Below, piece by piece: positions 54,040 through 63,659 of a DNA stretch of 64,000 bases (positions are counted from its first letter, which is position 1; every line of letters starts with the position of its first letter). A model generated the notes under the pieces. It was not told where the DNA came from. It saw nothing but the letters and a program-made list of their open reading frames with translations, and made no database searches. The DNA comes from Streptomyces bauhiniae (lineage in GTDB: Bacteria; Actinomycetota; Actinomycetes; Streptomycetales; Streptomycetaceae), in contig NZ_SRRT01000003.1 of NCBI RefSeq assembly GCF_004784475.1, positions 248,001-312,000 of the forward strand, in the 5' to 3' direction. The position numbers were made by a program, and so were the translations under genes.

Positions 54040-55398
54040 TCACCGCTCTCCGGACGGACGCGCCGCCGAGGCACGCCGTCGCATCGTGTTCCATCTCCGT
54101 GGCACCCGCTCGGCACGGGAGCCCCCCGACCGCTTTCTACCAAAGCGGGGTTGCCGCATCGCAAGTGCCGCCCGCGCACCGGGCTCGTCACGCGCGAACG
54201 CGATCAGCAGCCCGACGGCGAACATGGTCGGCAGCAGGGCGGACCCTCCGTAGGAGAACAGCGGGAGCGGGACGCCGGCGATCGGCAGCAGGCCGAGCAC
54301 CGCACCGATGTTGATCACCGCCTGGGCGATGAGCCACGTCGTCACGCCTCCCGCGGCGTACCTCACGAAGGGGTCCTCCGTGCGTCCGGCCACGCGGATA
54401 CCCGCATAGCCTAGAGCCGCGAACAGGGCCAGTACCGACAGCGTGCCCGCGAGACCCAGTTCCTCACCTGTGACGGCGAAGATGAAGTCCGTGTGGGCTT
54501 CGGGGAGTTGGCCCCATTTCTCCACGCTGGCGCCGAGTCCGGAACCGAAGATCCCGCCCGAGGCGAGGGCGTAGATGCCGTGCACGGCCTGCCAGCAGTC
54601 GGCGGCGCCCGCCTTGGGCTCGGTGGCGCCGATGCAGGCGAGCCGGGCCATCCGGTTGGGGCTGGTCTTGATGAGGATCACACCGATCAGCCCCGCCACC
54701 GACAGCACCCCGGCGAAGAGCCGGGTCGGGGCGCCGGCCAGCCAGAGCAGGCCGAAGAGGATCGCGGTGAGGATGATCGCGGTGCCCATGTCACCGCCGA
54801 GCATGATCAGTCCGAGCAGCAGGAAGGCGACCGGGACCAGCGGGACCAGCATGTGCTTCCACTGGGTCAGCAGCCGCTTCTCCTGCTTGCGGGCGATCAG
54901 GTCGGCGCCCCACAGCACCAGGGCGAGCTTGCCGAACTCGCTGGGCTGGATCTGGAAGGAGCCGCCGAGCGAGATCCAGTTCCGGTTGCCGTTGACCGAC
55001 ATCCCTATCCCCGGCACCTGCACCAGGGCCATGGAGAACACGGCGGCGGCCAGGATCGGGTAGGCCAGCGCCCGGTGCAGCTTGACCGGCATCCGGGAGG
55101 CGGCGAACAGCAGCGCGCCGCCGATGAGCGCGGCGAGGAACTGCTTGCGGAAGAAGAAGGAGCCGGGCAGCGAGAGCTGCAGCGCGGTGATCTGGGAGGC
55201 CGAGTAGACCATCACCAGGCCCAGGACGGTGATCAGCATGCTGCCGCCCAGGATCAGGTAGTAGGCGGTCAGCGGCCGGTCCCACGCCTTGCGGGCGCGG
55301 TCGCGCAGCCGGCGCAGCGGGTTGTCGCCCGCGATCCTCGGGGGTGCGGGACGGGCCGCCCGCTGTACGGGCGGCCGTCCGGTACGGCTACTGGGCAT
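54040..55398 (-). CDS. ftsW: Septal peptidoglycan glycosyltransferase FtsW (SEDS)
   Basis: 452 aa with about ten membrane helices. SEDS signatures include LVMVYSASQITALQLSLPGSF, the charged loop NGNRNWISLGGSFQIQPSEF with its catalytic-type Asp/Glu neighbours, and PEAHTDFIFAVTGEELGLAG. It polymerises lipid II together with FtsI. N- and C-terminal cytoplasmic tails are Arg-rich. It lies 6 bp upstream of murG and 70 bp after murD. Confidence 0.96.
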   Translation of the reverse strand: MPSSRTGRPPVQRAARPAPPRIAGDNPLRRLRDRARKAWDRPLTAYYLILGGSMLITVLGLVMVYSASQITALQLSLPGSFFFRKQFLAALIGGALLFAASRMPVKLHRALAYPILAAAVFSMALVQVPGIGMSVNGNRNWISLGGSFQIQPSEFGKLALVLWGADLIARKQEKRLLTQWKHMLVPLVPVAFLLLGLIMLGGDMGTAIILTAILFGLLWLAGAPTRLFAGVLSVAGLIGVILIKTSPNRMARLACIGATEPKAGAADCWQAVHGIYALASGGIFGSGLGASVEKWGQLPEAHTDFIFAVTGEELGLAGTLSVLALFAALGYAGIRVAGRTEDPFVRYAAGGVTTWLIAQAVINIGAVLGLLPIAGVPLPLFSYGGSALLPTMFAVGLLIAFARDEPGARAALAMRQPRFGRKRSGGSRAERVPRRWNTMRRRASAARPSGER

Positions 55399-55468
55399 CC
55401 TGGCCTCCGCTGAACGTCGACCGTCCCACGCGTCCCTCCCAAGGTCCGCCCGGCACGGGCGGCCGGGG

Positions 55469-56896
55469 TCAGGCGCCGAGTTCGCGGACCGCGGCCGCGA
55501 ACGCGTCGCCGCGCTGGTTGTAGTTGGTGAACATGTCCATGGAGGCGCAGGCCGGGGCCAGCAGGACCGTGTCGCCCTGCTGGGCCAGCCGCTTCGCCTC
55601 CGTCACCGCCTGGAGCATCGCCCCAGTGTCGGTCCGGTCGAGGTCCACGACGGGTACTTCCGGGGCGTGTCGCGCCAGGGCCTCGCGGATCAGCGCGCGG
55701 TCGGCGCCGATGAGGACGACCCCCCGCAGCCGCTTCGCGGAGTTGGCCACCAGCTCGTCGAACTCGGCGCCCTTGGCGAGTCCGCCCGCGATCCAGACGA
55801 TCGGCTCGTAGGCGGCCAACGAGGCTTCTGCGGCATGGGTGTTGGTGGCCTTGGAGTCGTCCACGTAGGCCACGCCGTCGACATCGGCGACGTGCGCGAT
55901 GCGGTGGGCGTCGGGCTTGAAGGCGCGCAGTCCGTCGCGCACCGCCTGCGCGGGGACCCCGTAGGAGCGCGCGAGGGCCGCCGCGGCAAGGGCGTTGGCG
56001 ATGTTGTGCGGGGCGGGCGGGTCCACGTCGGAGACCTCGGCCAGCTCCTGGGCGTTCTTCTGCCGGTTCTCCACGAAGGCGCGGTCGACCAGAATGCCGT
56101 CCACCACGCCGAGTTGGGAGACGGCGGGCGCCTGGAGCGTGAACCCGACGGCCCGGCAGCCCTCTTCGACGTCGGCCTCGCGGACCAGGTCCTCGGTGCG
56201 CGGGTCGGCCACGTTGTAGACGCAGGCGACCTTGTTGCCCTCGTAGATACGGCCCTTGTCGGCGGCGTAGGCGTCCATGGAGCCGTGCCAGTCGAGGTGG
56301 TCCGGGGCGAGGTTGAGGACCGCGCCGGAGTGGGCGCGCAGGGAGGGCGCCCAGTGGAGCTGGTAGCTGGACAGCTCGACGGCGAGCACGTCGTACTGCT
56401 CGTCGCCGAGTACGGCGTCCAGCAGGGAGACGCCGATGTTGCCGACCGCGGCCGTGCGCAGGCCCGCCGCCTTGAGGATGGAGGCGAGCATCTGCACGGT
56501 CGTGGTCTTGCCGTTGGTGCCGGTGACGGCGAGCCAGGGGGCCGCGTCGGGGCCGCGCAGGCGCCAGGCCAGCTCGACGTCGCCCCAGACGGGGACGCCC
56601 GCCTCTTCTGCGGCGCGGAACAGCGGCTTGCCGGGCTGCCAGCCGGGGGCGGTGACGATCAGCTCGGTGCCCTCGGGGAGAGTCGCGCCGTCGCCGAGGC
56701 GGACGGTGATGCCGAGCGCCTCCAGTTCCGCCGCCTGCTCGCGGGCGCGGGCGTCGTCGCCGTCGTTGACGGCCGTGACGATCGCCCCGCGCGCGTGCAG
56801 CGCCTTCGCGGCCGGCAGGCCGGAGACGCCGAGCCCGGCGACGGTGACGTGCTTGCCCTGGAATTCGCTGGGCCCCGAAGGCACCGAGGAGGTCAC
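55469..56896 (-). CDS. murD: UDP-MurNAc-L-Ala:D-Glu ligase
   Basis: 475 aa Mur ligase adding D-Glu to UDP-MurNAc-L-Ala. N-terminal UDP-binding segment VTVAGLGVSGLPAAKAL, ATP loop LAVTGTNGKTTTVQML, ELSSYQLHW, NLAPDHLDWHG, DDSKATNTHAAEASL and C-terminal LLAPACASMDMFTNYNQRG. GTG at 56896 overlaps the mraY stop by 4 bp. Confidence 0.97.
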   Translation of the reverse strand: MTSSVPSGPSEFQGKHVTVAGLGVSGLPAAKALHARGAIVTAVNDGDDARAREQAAELEALGITVRLGDGATLPEGTELIVTAPGWQPGKPLFRAAEEAGVPVWGDVELAWRLRGPDAAPWLAVTGTNGKTTTVQMLASILKAAGLRTAAVGNIGVSLLDAVLGDEQYDVLAVELSSYQLHWAPSLRAHSGAVLNLAPDHLDWHGSMDAYAADKGRIYEGNKVACVYNVADPRTEDLVREADVEEGCRAVGFTLQAPAVSQLGVVDGILVDRAFVENRQKNAQELAEVSDVDPPAPHNIANALAAAALARSYGVPAQAVRDGLRAFKPDAHRIAHVADVDGVAYVDDSKATNTHAAEASLAAYEPIVWIAGGLAKGAEFDELVANSAKRLRGVVLIGADRALIREALARHAPEVPVVDLDRTDTGAMLQAVTEAKRLAQQGDTVLLAPACASMDMFTNYNQRGDAFAAAVRELGA

Positions 56897-57966
56897 TTGT
56901 CCGCTGCCCATCCCGCGTAGAAGAGGCCCAGTCCGACGATGACGCAGATGCCCTGGATGATCCAGAAGCGGACCACGACAAGGACCTCGGACCAGCCCTT
57001 GAGTTCGAAGTGGTGCTGGAGCGGTGCCATCCGGAAGACGCGCTTGCCGGTGAGCCGGAAGGAGCCGACCTGGATGACGACCGACATGGTGATGAGGACG
57101 AACAGGCCGCCCATGATGGCCACCAGCAGCTCCGTGCGGGAGAGGATGGCCAGGCCGGTGAGGACACCGCCGAGGGCGAGCGAGCCGGTGTCGCCCATGA
57201 AGATCTTCGCCGGGGAGGTGTTCCACCACAGGAAGCCCAGGCAGGCGCCCATCAGGGCGGAGGCGACCACCGCGAGGTCCAGCGGGTCGCGCACCTCGTA
57301 GCAGGCGGCCGGGTTGGTCAGGGTCATGGCGTTGGCGCAGGACTCCTGGAACTGCCAGACGCCGATGAACGTGTAGGCGCCGAAGACGAGGACGGAGGCG
57401 CCGGTGGCCAGGCCGTCCAGACCGTCGGTGAGGTTCACGCCGTTGGACATGGCGAGGATCATGAACAGCGCCCAGACCACGAACAGCACCGGGCCGATGG
57501 TCCAGCCGAAGTCGGTGATGAACGACAGCTTGGTGGAGGCCGGCGTGTTGCCCCGGTTGTCGGGGAACTGCAGGGCGAGCACGGCGAACCCGATGCCGAC
57601 TATGAGCTGGCCGGCCATCTTCGCCTTGGCCCGCAGACCGAGCGAGCGCCGCTTGACGATCTTGATGTAGTCGTCGAGGAAGCCGACCAGGCCCATGCCG
57701 AACATCAGGCCGAGCACCAGCAGGCCGGAGTAGGTCGGCGGCTTGCCGGTGATCACCTTGCTGAGGAAGTACGCGGCGATCGTGGCCAGGATGAAGGCGA
57801 TACCGCCCATCGTCGGCGTACCGCGCTTGCTGGCGTGCTCGCGCGGGCCGTCGTCGCGGATGTACTGGCCGTAACCCTTGCGGGCGAGGAGCTTGATCAG
57901 CAGCGGGGTGCCGATCAGCGTCAGGAAGAGACCGATGACGCCCGAGAACAGGACCTGGTTCATCAT
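56893..57966 (-). CDS. mraY: Phospho-N-acetylmuramoyl-pentapeptide transferase
   Basis: 357 aa, ten membrane helices. MraY transfers phospho-MurNAc-pentapeptide to undecaprenyl phosphate, forming lipid I. Signatures: GTPTMGGIAFILA, GFLDDYIKI (catalytic Asp pair), NLTDGLDGLATG and FMGDTGSLALGG, with the HHFELKGWSE loop near the end. The ATG at 57966 overlaps the murF stop by 4 bp. Confidence 0.97.
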   Translation of the reverse strand: MMNQVLFSGVIGLFLTLIGTPLLIKLLARKGYGQYIRDDGPREHASKRGTPTMGGIAFILATIAAYFLSKVITGKPPTYSGLLVLGLMFGMGLVGFLDDYIKIVKRRSLGLRAKAKMAGQLIVGIGFAVLALQFPDNRGNTPASTKLSFITDFGWTIGPVLFVVWALFMILAMSNGVNLTDGLDGLATGASVLVFGAYTFIGVWQFQESCANAMTLTNPAACYEVRDPLDLAVVASALMGACLGFLWWNTSPAKIFMGDTGSLALGGVLTGLAILSRTELLVAIMGGLFVLITMSVVIQVGSFRLTGKRVFRMAPLQHHFELKGWSEVLVVVRFWIIQGICVIVGLGLFYAGWAADK

Positions 57967-59378
57967 CGGGCGGCGACCTCACCCTCGGTACCGGCCTCGG
58001 CGAGCGTCTGCGCGACCCTCTCCAGACCCACCGACCGGGACGCCTTCACCAGCACGACGTCCCCCGGACGCAACTGCTTGCGCAAAAGGTCGATCGCCGC
58101 CTGTGCGTCGGACACGTGCACCGACTCCTCACCCCACGAACCCTCGTTGTATGCGCCCAGTTGCAGCCAGGAGGCTTCGATGCCACCGACCGCGACGAGC
58201 TTGCTGACGTTGAGCCGGACGGCGAGCCGTCCGACCGCGTCGTGCTCGGCGAGAGCCTCGTCCCCCAGCTCGGCCATCTTGCCGAGCACCGCCCACGTGC
58301 GGCGCCCCTTGCCCATGGCCACGAGCGCCCTGAGGGCGGCCCGCACGGACTCGGGGTTGGCGTTGTAGGCGTCGTTGACGATGGTCACGCCGTCCGGGCG
58401 CTCGGTGACCTCCATGCGCCAGCGGGAGAGGGTGCCCGCCCCGGAGAGCGCGGTCGCGATCTCGGTTGCGGACATGCCCAGCTCATGGGCGACGGCGGCC
58501 GCGGCGAGCGCGTTCGACACGTGATGCTCACCGTACAGGCGCATGGTCACATCGCTTGCACCGGAGGGTGTGTGAAGCCTGAAGGAGGGCTGTCCGCTGT
58601 CCGTGAGTCGTACGTTCTCGGCGCGTACGTCCGCTTCGGCCGACTCTCCGAAAAGGACCACCTTCGCCTTGGTACGGGAGGCCATGGCGCGCACCAGCGG
58701 GTCGTCGGCGTTGAGGATCGCCGCGCCGCCGTCCGCCGCCGGGGGCAGGCTCTCCACCAACTCGCCCTTGGCCTGGGCGATCTGCTCGCGGCCGCCGAAC
58801 TCGCCGATGTGGGCGCTGCCCACGTTGAGCACCAACCCGACCTTGGGCGGGGTGAGTTCGGCGAGGTAACGGATGTGCCCGATGCCGCGGGCGCCCATCT
58901 CCAGCACGAGGAACTTCGTCTCCTCGGTGGCGGACAGGGCGGTCAGCGGCAGCCCGATCTCGTTGTTGAGCGAGCCGGGCGTGAACACGGTCGGCGCCTT
59001 GCCGCCCAGTACCTGGGCGATGAGGTCCTTGGTGCTGGTCTTGCCGGCCGAGCCGGTCAGCGCGACGAGGGTCGCGCCGAGGCGCTCCACCACGTGGCGG
59101 GCGAGGGCGCCGAGGGCGGTCTGCACGTCGTCCACCACGACCGCGGGCACGCCGACGGGCCGCGTCGCCAGTACGGCGACCGCGCCCGCCTCAACGACCG
59201 ACGCGGCGAAGTCGTGGCCGTCGACCCGCTCACCGCTGAACGCGACGAAGAGGGCGCCGGGCACCACCTCGCGGGAGTCCCGGACGACCGGGCCGGTGAC
59301 CTGGACGGACGTATCCGGTATGTCGTGCGTCTGCCCGCCGGTGACTGCTGCGATCTCGGCGAGGGAGAGGGCGATCAC
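57963..59378 (-). CDS. murF: UDP-MurNAc-tripeptide:D-Ala-D-Ala ligase
   Basis: 471 aa Mur ligase that adds the D-Ala-D-Ala dipeptide. Motifs: VPGALFVAFSGERVDGHDF, ATP loop VALTGSAGKTSTKDLIA, PGSLNNEIGLPLT, VLEMGARGIGHI, NVGSAHIGEFG, DAYNANPESV and the C-terminal VLVKASRSVGLE. GTG start at 59378, 4 bp after the murE stop. Confidence 0.97.
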   Translation of the reverse strand: MIALSLAEIAAVTGGQTHDIPDTSVQVTGPVVRDSREVVPGALFVAFSGERVDGHDFAASVVEAGAVAVLATRPVGVPAVVVDDVQTALGALARHVVERLGATLVALTGSAGKTSTKDLIAQVLGGKAPTVFTPGSLNNEIGLPLTALSATEETKFLVLEMGARGIGHIRYLAELTPPKVGLVLNVGSAHIGEFGGREQIAQAKGELVESLPPAADGGAAILNADDPLVRAMASRTKAKVVLFGESAEADVRAENVRLTDSGQPSFRLHTPSGASDVTMRLYGEHHVSNALAAAAVAHELGMSATEIATALSGAGTLSRWRMEVTERPDGVTIVNDAYNANPESVRAALRALVAMGKGRRTWAVLGKMAELGDEALAEHDAVGRLAVRLNVSKLVAVGGIEASWLQLGAYNEGSWGEESVHVSDAQAAIDLLRKQLRPGDVVLVKASRSVGLERVAQTLAEAGTEGEVAAR

Positions 59379-59382
59379 AAGT

Positions 59383-61062
59383 TCATCCCTGGGTGTTCTG
59401 GATAGCTTCGCGGAGCACCTGGCGGTCGTCGAAGGGACGGATCACGCCGGCGATGTCCTGGCCCTGCTCGTGGCCCTTGCCCGCGACCAGCACCGTGTCA
59501 CCGGCGGCGGCGCGGCCCACGGCGGCGGCGATGGCGGCGGCCCGCTCCTCGAACAGCAGCACCTCGCCCCGCTCGTGAGCGGGGACGGAGGCGGCGCCTT
59601 CGAGCATGGTCGCCAGGATCGCCAGCGGGTCCTCGGAGCGGGGGTTGTCGGAGGTCAGTACGGCCGTGTCGGCGTACCGGGCCGCGGCCGCGCCCATCGG
59701 GCCGCGCTTGGTGCGGTCGCGGTCGCCGCCGCAGCCGAGCACGAGGTGCACGCGGCCCTTGGTGACCTTGCGCAGCGCCTTGAGCACCGACTCGACCGCG
59801 TCGGTCTTGTGGGCGTAGTCGACGACGGCGAGGTAGGGCTGTCCGGCGTCGACGCGCTCCAGCCGGCCGGGGACGCCGGGCACGGCGGCGATGCCGTCGG
59901 CGGCGGTCTGCGGGTCGATCCCGGCGGCGGCCAGGGCGGCCACGGCGGCGAGGGTGTTGGCCACATTGAACGGGCCGGGCAGCGGCGAACGGGCGTGCAC
60001 CCGCTCGCCGTTCGGGCCGAGCGCGGTGAACGTCGAGTCCATCGGGCCGGTCTGGACGTCCTCGGCGCGCCAGTCGGCGTCCGGGTGGCCCTCGGCGGAG
60101 AAGGTGACGACGGGCACGCCGGCCTCGGTGACGAGCCTGCGGCCGTACTCGTCGTCGGCGTTGACCACGCCGAGCCGGCTGCGCCCAGGGGTGAACAGGC
60201 TCGCCTTGGCCTGGAAGTAGTCCTCCATGCCGGAGTGGAACTCCATGTGCTCCGGGCTGAGGTTGTTGAAGACCGCGATGTCGAAGACACAGCCGTCGAC
60301 GCGGCCGAGGACCAGGGCGTGGCTGGAGACCTCCATGGCGACGGCGTCGGTGCCGCGTTCGCGCATCACGGCGAACAGGGCCTGGAGGTCGGTGGCTTCG
60401 GGGGTGGTGCGCTCGGACTTGATCCGCTCGTCGCCGATGCGGGTCTCGACGGTGCCGACCAGACCGGTGGCCCGGCCGGCCGCCCGCAGGCCGCCCTCGA
60501 CCAGGTAGGCGGTGGTGGTCTTGCCGGAGGTGCCGGTGATGCCGATCTGGAGCATGTCCCGGCCGGGGTGGCCGTAGATGGTGGCGGCCAGCTCGCCCAT
60601 CTCCGCGCGCGGGTCCTCGACGACCAGGACCGGCAGGCCGGTGGCGGCGGCGCGGTCGGCGCCCGCCGGGTCGGTGAGGACGGCGACGGCGCCGAGGCCG
60701 GCCGCCTGGGTGGCGAAGTCGGCGCCGTGCAGCCGGGCGCCGGACAGGGCGGCGTAGATGTCACCGGGGCGGACGGCCCGCGAGTCGTGGGTGATGCCGG
60801 TGACCCCGGTGGACGCGGCGGTCTCGGCGGGCGCGGCGGTACCCAGTTGACCGGCCAGTTCCGCGAGGGAGATGGCGGAGACCTGAACCGGTCGCGGCGG
60901 TCCCGGATTTGTCACGGAAGCGCCTTTCTGAGTGGTTTGGGACTGATCGGCGTGTGGCACGGCGGTGAGCGTACCGGGAGTACCCGCTCCGGAGCTAAAA
61001 CGGGGCTCGCGCTCGGTGCGGTGGGTCCCTCGGTTCCCGTCGTCGGGGGTGATCGTTGTCAC
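59383..61062 (-). CDS. murE: UDP-MurNAc-L-Ala-D-Glu:diaminopimelate ligase
   Basis: Adds diaminopimelate (LL-form in Streptomyces) as third residue of the stem peptide. Motifs: GITHDSRAVRPGDIYAAL, ATP loop GITGTSGKTTTAYLVEGG, MEVSSHALVLGRV, NLSPEHMEFH, VVDYAHKTDAVESVL, SDNPRSEDPLAIL and VLVAGKGHEQGQDI. The start is uncertain. GTG 61062 (559 aa, AGGA 8 nt upstream), GTG 60960 (525 aa, leaderless-type TACGCT 7 nt upstream) and GTG 60915 (510 aa, AAAGG 7 nt upstream) are all possible. The extra N-terminus has poorer third-position GC than the body of the gene. The outermost start is given. Confidence 0.9.
   Translation of the reverse strand: MTTITPDDGNRGTHRTEREPRFSSGAGTPGTLTAVPHADQSQTTQKGASVTNPGPPRPVQVSAISLAELAGQLGTAAPAETAASTGVTGITHDSRAVRPGDIYAALSGARLHGADFATQAAGLGAVAVLTDPAGADRAAATGLPVLVVEDPRAEMGELAATIYGHPGRDMLQIGITGTSGKTTTAYLVEGGLRAAGRATGLVGTVETRIGDERIKSERTTPEATDLQALFAVMRERGTDAVAMEVSSHALVLGRVDGCVFDIAVFNNLSPEHMEFHSGMEDYFQAKASLFTPGRSRLGVVNADDEYGRRLVTEAGVPVVTFSAEGHPDADWRAEDVQTGPMDSTFTALGPNGERVHARSPLPGPFNVANTLAAVAALAAAGIDPQTAADGIAAVPGVPGRLERVDAGQPYLAVVDYAHKTDAVESVLKALRKVTKGRVHLVLGCGGDRDRTKRGPMGAAAARYADTAVLTSDNPRSEDPLAILATMLEGAASVPAHERGEVLLFEERAAAIAAAVGRAAAGDTVLVAGKGHEQGQDIAGVIRPFDDRQVLREAIQNTQG
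60968..60973 (-). promoter_or_regulatory. -10-like box near the murE 5' end
   Basis: Minus-strand TACGCT ends 7 nt before the in-frame GTG at 60960, the geometry of the other leaderless starts in this window. It lies within the longest murE reading frame, so it may give a shorter MurE. Confidence 0.4.
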
Positions 61063-61106
61063 GGGCTCGTTCCTGGTGGTCGGTGCCTGGTTCCGGTGGG
61101 GGCGGG

Positions 61107-63068
61107 TCAGGGCTGGTAGGAGACGGGCAGGGCGGCGGCCTTGGCTCCGGTCGGCGGCACCTGCAGGGTCTTCAGCGCGAACTCCATCACCTGCTTGTAG
61201 ACCGGACCGCAGATCTGGCCGCCGAAGTAGCTGCCGGAGGTGGCGTTCTGGATGGCGCAGTAGACGGTGACGCGGGGCTTGTCGGCGGGGGCGAATCCGG
61301 CGAAGGACGAGGTGTAGCCGTGGTACCTCCCGGTGGCCGGATCGACGCGGTTGGCGGTGCCGGTCTTGCCCGCGACCCGGTAGCCGGGGATGCGGGCCTT
61401 GACGCCGGTGCCCTGCTCGTCGTCGACGACCGACTCCAGCATCTGGGCCACGGTCTTCGCGGTCTTCTCGCTGACCACACGGGTCTTCTTGGGCTTGGGC
61501 GCGGGGGCGAAGCGGCCGTCGGCGCCCTTGGTGCCGCGCACCAGGGTGGGTGCGACGCGGACTCCGCCGTTGGCGATCGTGGAGTAGACGGAGGCGGCCT
61601 GCATGGCGTTGATGGAGAAGCCCTGGCCGAAAGGGATCGTGTACTGCTGCGAGGTGGACCACTTGGCCGAGGGCGCGAGGATGCCCGGTGTCTCGCCGGG
61701 GAAACCGAGCCCCGTGTAGCGGCCGATGCCGAACTGGCGCAGGTACGAGTAGAGCGTGTCGTTGGCGGCCCGCTGGGTCTTGCCGAGCTGGCCGGTGGCG
61801 AGGATGGTGCCGATGTTGCTGGACTTGGCGAGCACCCCGTTCAGGGTGAGGTACCAGGTGGCGTGGTCGACGTCGTCCTGGAAGAGCCGGTCGCCCCGGT
61901 GCAGCCGGTTGGGTACGACGACATGGGTGAGCGGGGTGGCCGCGTTCTCCTCCAGCACGGCCGCCATGGACATCACCTTGGCGGTGGAGCCGGGCTCGTA
62001 CGCGTCCTGCAGGGCGGGGTTGCCCATGGCGGCGGAGTCAGCCTTGGAGAGGTCGTTGGGGTCGAAGCCGGGCGAGTTGGCCATGGCGAGGATCTGGCCG
62101 GTGGCGGTGTCCTGGACGACGACGTAGCCGCGGTCGGCCTTGGACTTCTTCACCTGCTCGGAGATCGCGTTCTGCGCGGCCCACTGGATGTCGCGGTCGA
62201 TGGTCAGCTCGACGTCGCTGCCGGGCACGGCGGGCGTCTCGGTGGAGCCCGCGGTGGGCACCTCCCGGCCGCCGGACTGGGCGTAGCGGATCTTGCCGTC
62301 CTTGCCGGAGAGCTGCTTGTCGAGCTGCTGCTCGATGCCGCCGCCGCCCCGGCCCTCGCTGTTGACCCAGCCCAGTATCCCGGCGGCCAGCTCCTTGTTG
62401 GGGTACACCCGCTGGCTGCTGGGGTCGGCGAAGACCCCGGCGAGCACATTGGGGGTGCCCTTCTTGACGAAGGCGGCCTTGAGGTCCTTGATCTGCTTCC
62501 AGACCTGCGGGGTCTGCCGGGAGGCCAGCCGGGCGTAGCGGGACTGCTTGTTGGCCGGGCGGAGCTTCTTGACGAGCGCTTCCTGGTCCTGGCCGAGGAT
62601 CGGGGCGAGCAGCGCGGCGGCCTGCTCGGGACCGTCGGAGATCTTGAGCTGCTCGCTGTTGAACATCTTCGGGTCGGCGGTGATGTCGTAGGCGTCCTCG
62701 CTGACGGCGAGGGCGACGCCGTTGCGGTCGGTGATGCCGCCGCGCTCGGCGGTCAGGGTGTGCGCCACATAGCGGTTCTGCTCGGCCTTGGCGCTGTAGG
62801 TGCTGGCGTCGACGGCCTGCACCTGGAGGAGGCGCACGGTGAAGGCGGTCAGGACCAGGGCGAGGGCGAGGCCGACCAGACGCAGCCGGGGCCGGGGGCT
62901 GCCCAGCCGCAGGGCGGGCTTGGCCGGGGGCCGGCGTCCGCCGGAGGGGCGGCGGGCGGGGCGGGCTCCGGGGCCGGGGCGGCGGGGGGCCGCGCTCCGG
63001 GGGCGGGGCGGCCTCGCGGGTCCGGGCACACGGCGGCGCGGCGTTTCCCTGTCGGACACTTCCGTCAC
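61107..63068 (-). CDS. ftsI: Septal transpeptidase FtsI (PBP3-type, class B PBP)
   Basis: 653 aa. A cytoplasmic Arg/Pro-rich N-terminus of about 60 residues precedes one membrane helix (LRLVGLALALVLTAFTVRLL), the PBP dimer domain (AERGGITDRNGVALAVSEDAYD) and the transpeptidase domain. Active-site motifs are YEPGSTAKVMSM (SxxK), AKSSNIGT (SxN) and VAGKTGTANRV (KTG). It cross-links septal peptidoglycan with FtsW. GTG at 63068 overlaps the ftsL stop by 4 bp; a GTG three codons downstream is an alternative. Confidence 0.96.
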   Translation of the reverse strand: MTEVSDRETPRRRVPGPARPPRPRSAAPRRPGPGARPARRPSGGRRPPAKPALRLGSPRPRLRLVGLALALVLTAFTVRLLQVQAVDASTYSAKAEQNRYVAHTLTAERGGITDRNGVALAVSEDAYDITADPKMFNSEQLKISDGPEQAAALLAPILGQDQEALVKKLRPANKQSRYARLASRQTPQVWKQIKDLKAAFVKKGTPNVLAGVFADPSSQRVYPNKELAAGILGWVNSEGRGGGGIEQQLDKQLSGKDGKIRYAQSGGREVPTAGSTETPAVPGSDVELTIDRDIQWAAQNAISEQVKKSKADRGYVVVQDTATGQILAMANSPGFDPNDLSKADSAAMGNPALQDAYEPGSTAKVMSMAAVLEENAATPLTHVVVPNRLHRGDRLFQDDVDHATWYLTLNGVLAKSSNIGTILATGQLGKTQRAANDTLYSYLRQFGIGRYTGLGFPGETPGILAPSAKWSTSQQYTIPFGQGFSINAMQAASVYSTIANGGVRVAPTLVRGTKGADGRFAPAPKPKKTRVVSEKTAKTVAQMLESVVDDEQGTGVKARIPGYRVAGKTGTANRVDPATGRYHGYTSSFAGFAPADKPRVTVYCAIQNATSGSYFGGQICGPVYKQVMEFALKTLQVPPTGAKAAALPVSYQP

Positions 63069-63616
63069 CTGCCGGGGGTCGGGGTGGTGGGGGCGGACCG
63101 GAGGGCGCCGCCCGGCGCGGGAGTCGTGGCGGCGGGGGTCGCCGGGGTGCTGGCGGGTGTGCCGGCGGGCGGCGCGCTCGGTGTCGCCGGGGCGGTGCTC
63201 GGGGCGGCGGTCAGCGCCTCGGGGGCGCGGGGGCCGGTGAGGACGGCGGAACGGGGGGCCGCGCTGGGGACGCCCTTGACGCTGCCGTCGGGATTCAGGA
63301 AGGCGGGGTCGCCGCCGGGAACCATGCCGAGTTCGCGGGCGCGGCGCTGGAGGGCGTCCGGCGCGGAGTAGGCGTCGATGTCCCGCTGGAGGGCCTGTTC
63401 CTCGTCGGTGAGGCTCTTGGTCTTGCGCTGTATGTCGTCCAGCTCGAACGACCCTTCGCTGAGCGCCGAGTTGAGCACCAGCAGGCCGAGCAGCCCGCCG
63501 CCGAGGAGCAGGACGACGAGGAGGACGAAGGGGGTGCGGGCCGCGCGGGCGCGGCCCGCGGGGATGAGCCGGGCGAGCCGGGCCGCCCTCCCCCGAGGCG
63601 CGGGCTTGCTGCTCAC
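63065..63616 (-). CDS. ftsL: FtsL-type septum formation protein
   Basis: 183 aa. Short basic cytoplasmic N-terminus, one membrane helix (about residues 29-50), then a coiled-coil stretch (FELDDIQRKTKSLTDEEQAL, then DIDAYSAPDALQRRARELGM) and an unusually long Pro/Ala/Thr-rich C-terminal tail. Size, topology and position between rsmH and ftsI identify it as FtsL, which joins FtsQ in activating FtsWI. GTG at 63616 has a GGGAGGG ribosome-binding site. Confidence 0.87.
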   Translation of the reverse strand: MSSKPAPRGRAARLARLIPAGRARAARTPFVLLVVLLLGGGLLGLLVLNSALSEGSFELDDIQRKTKSLTDEEQALQRDIDAYSAPDALQRRARELGMVPGGDPAFLNPDGSVKGVPSAAPRSAVLTGPRAPEALTAAPSTAPATPSAPPAGTPASTPATPAATTPAPGGALRSAPTTPTPGR

Positions 63617-63659
63617 TGTCCCTCCCGGCGGGTCGTGGCACCCGGCCGGCCCCGTCCGT

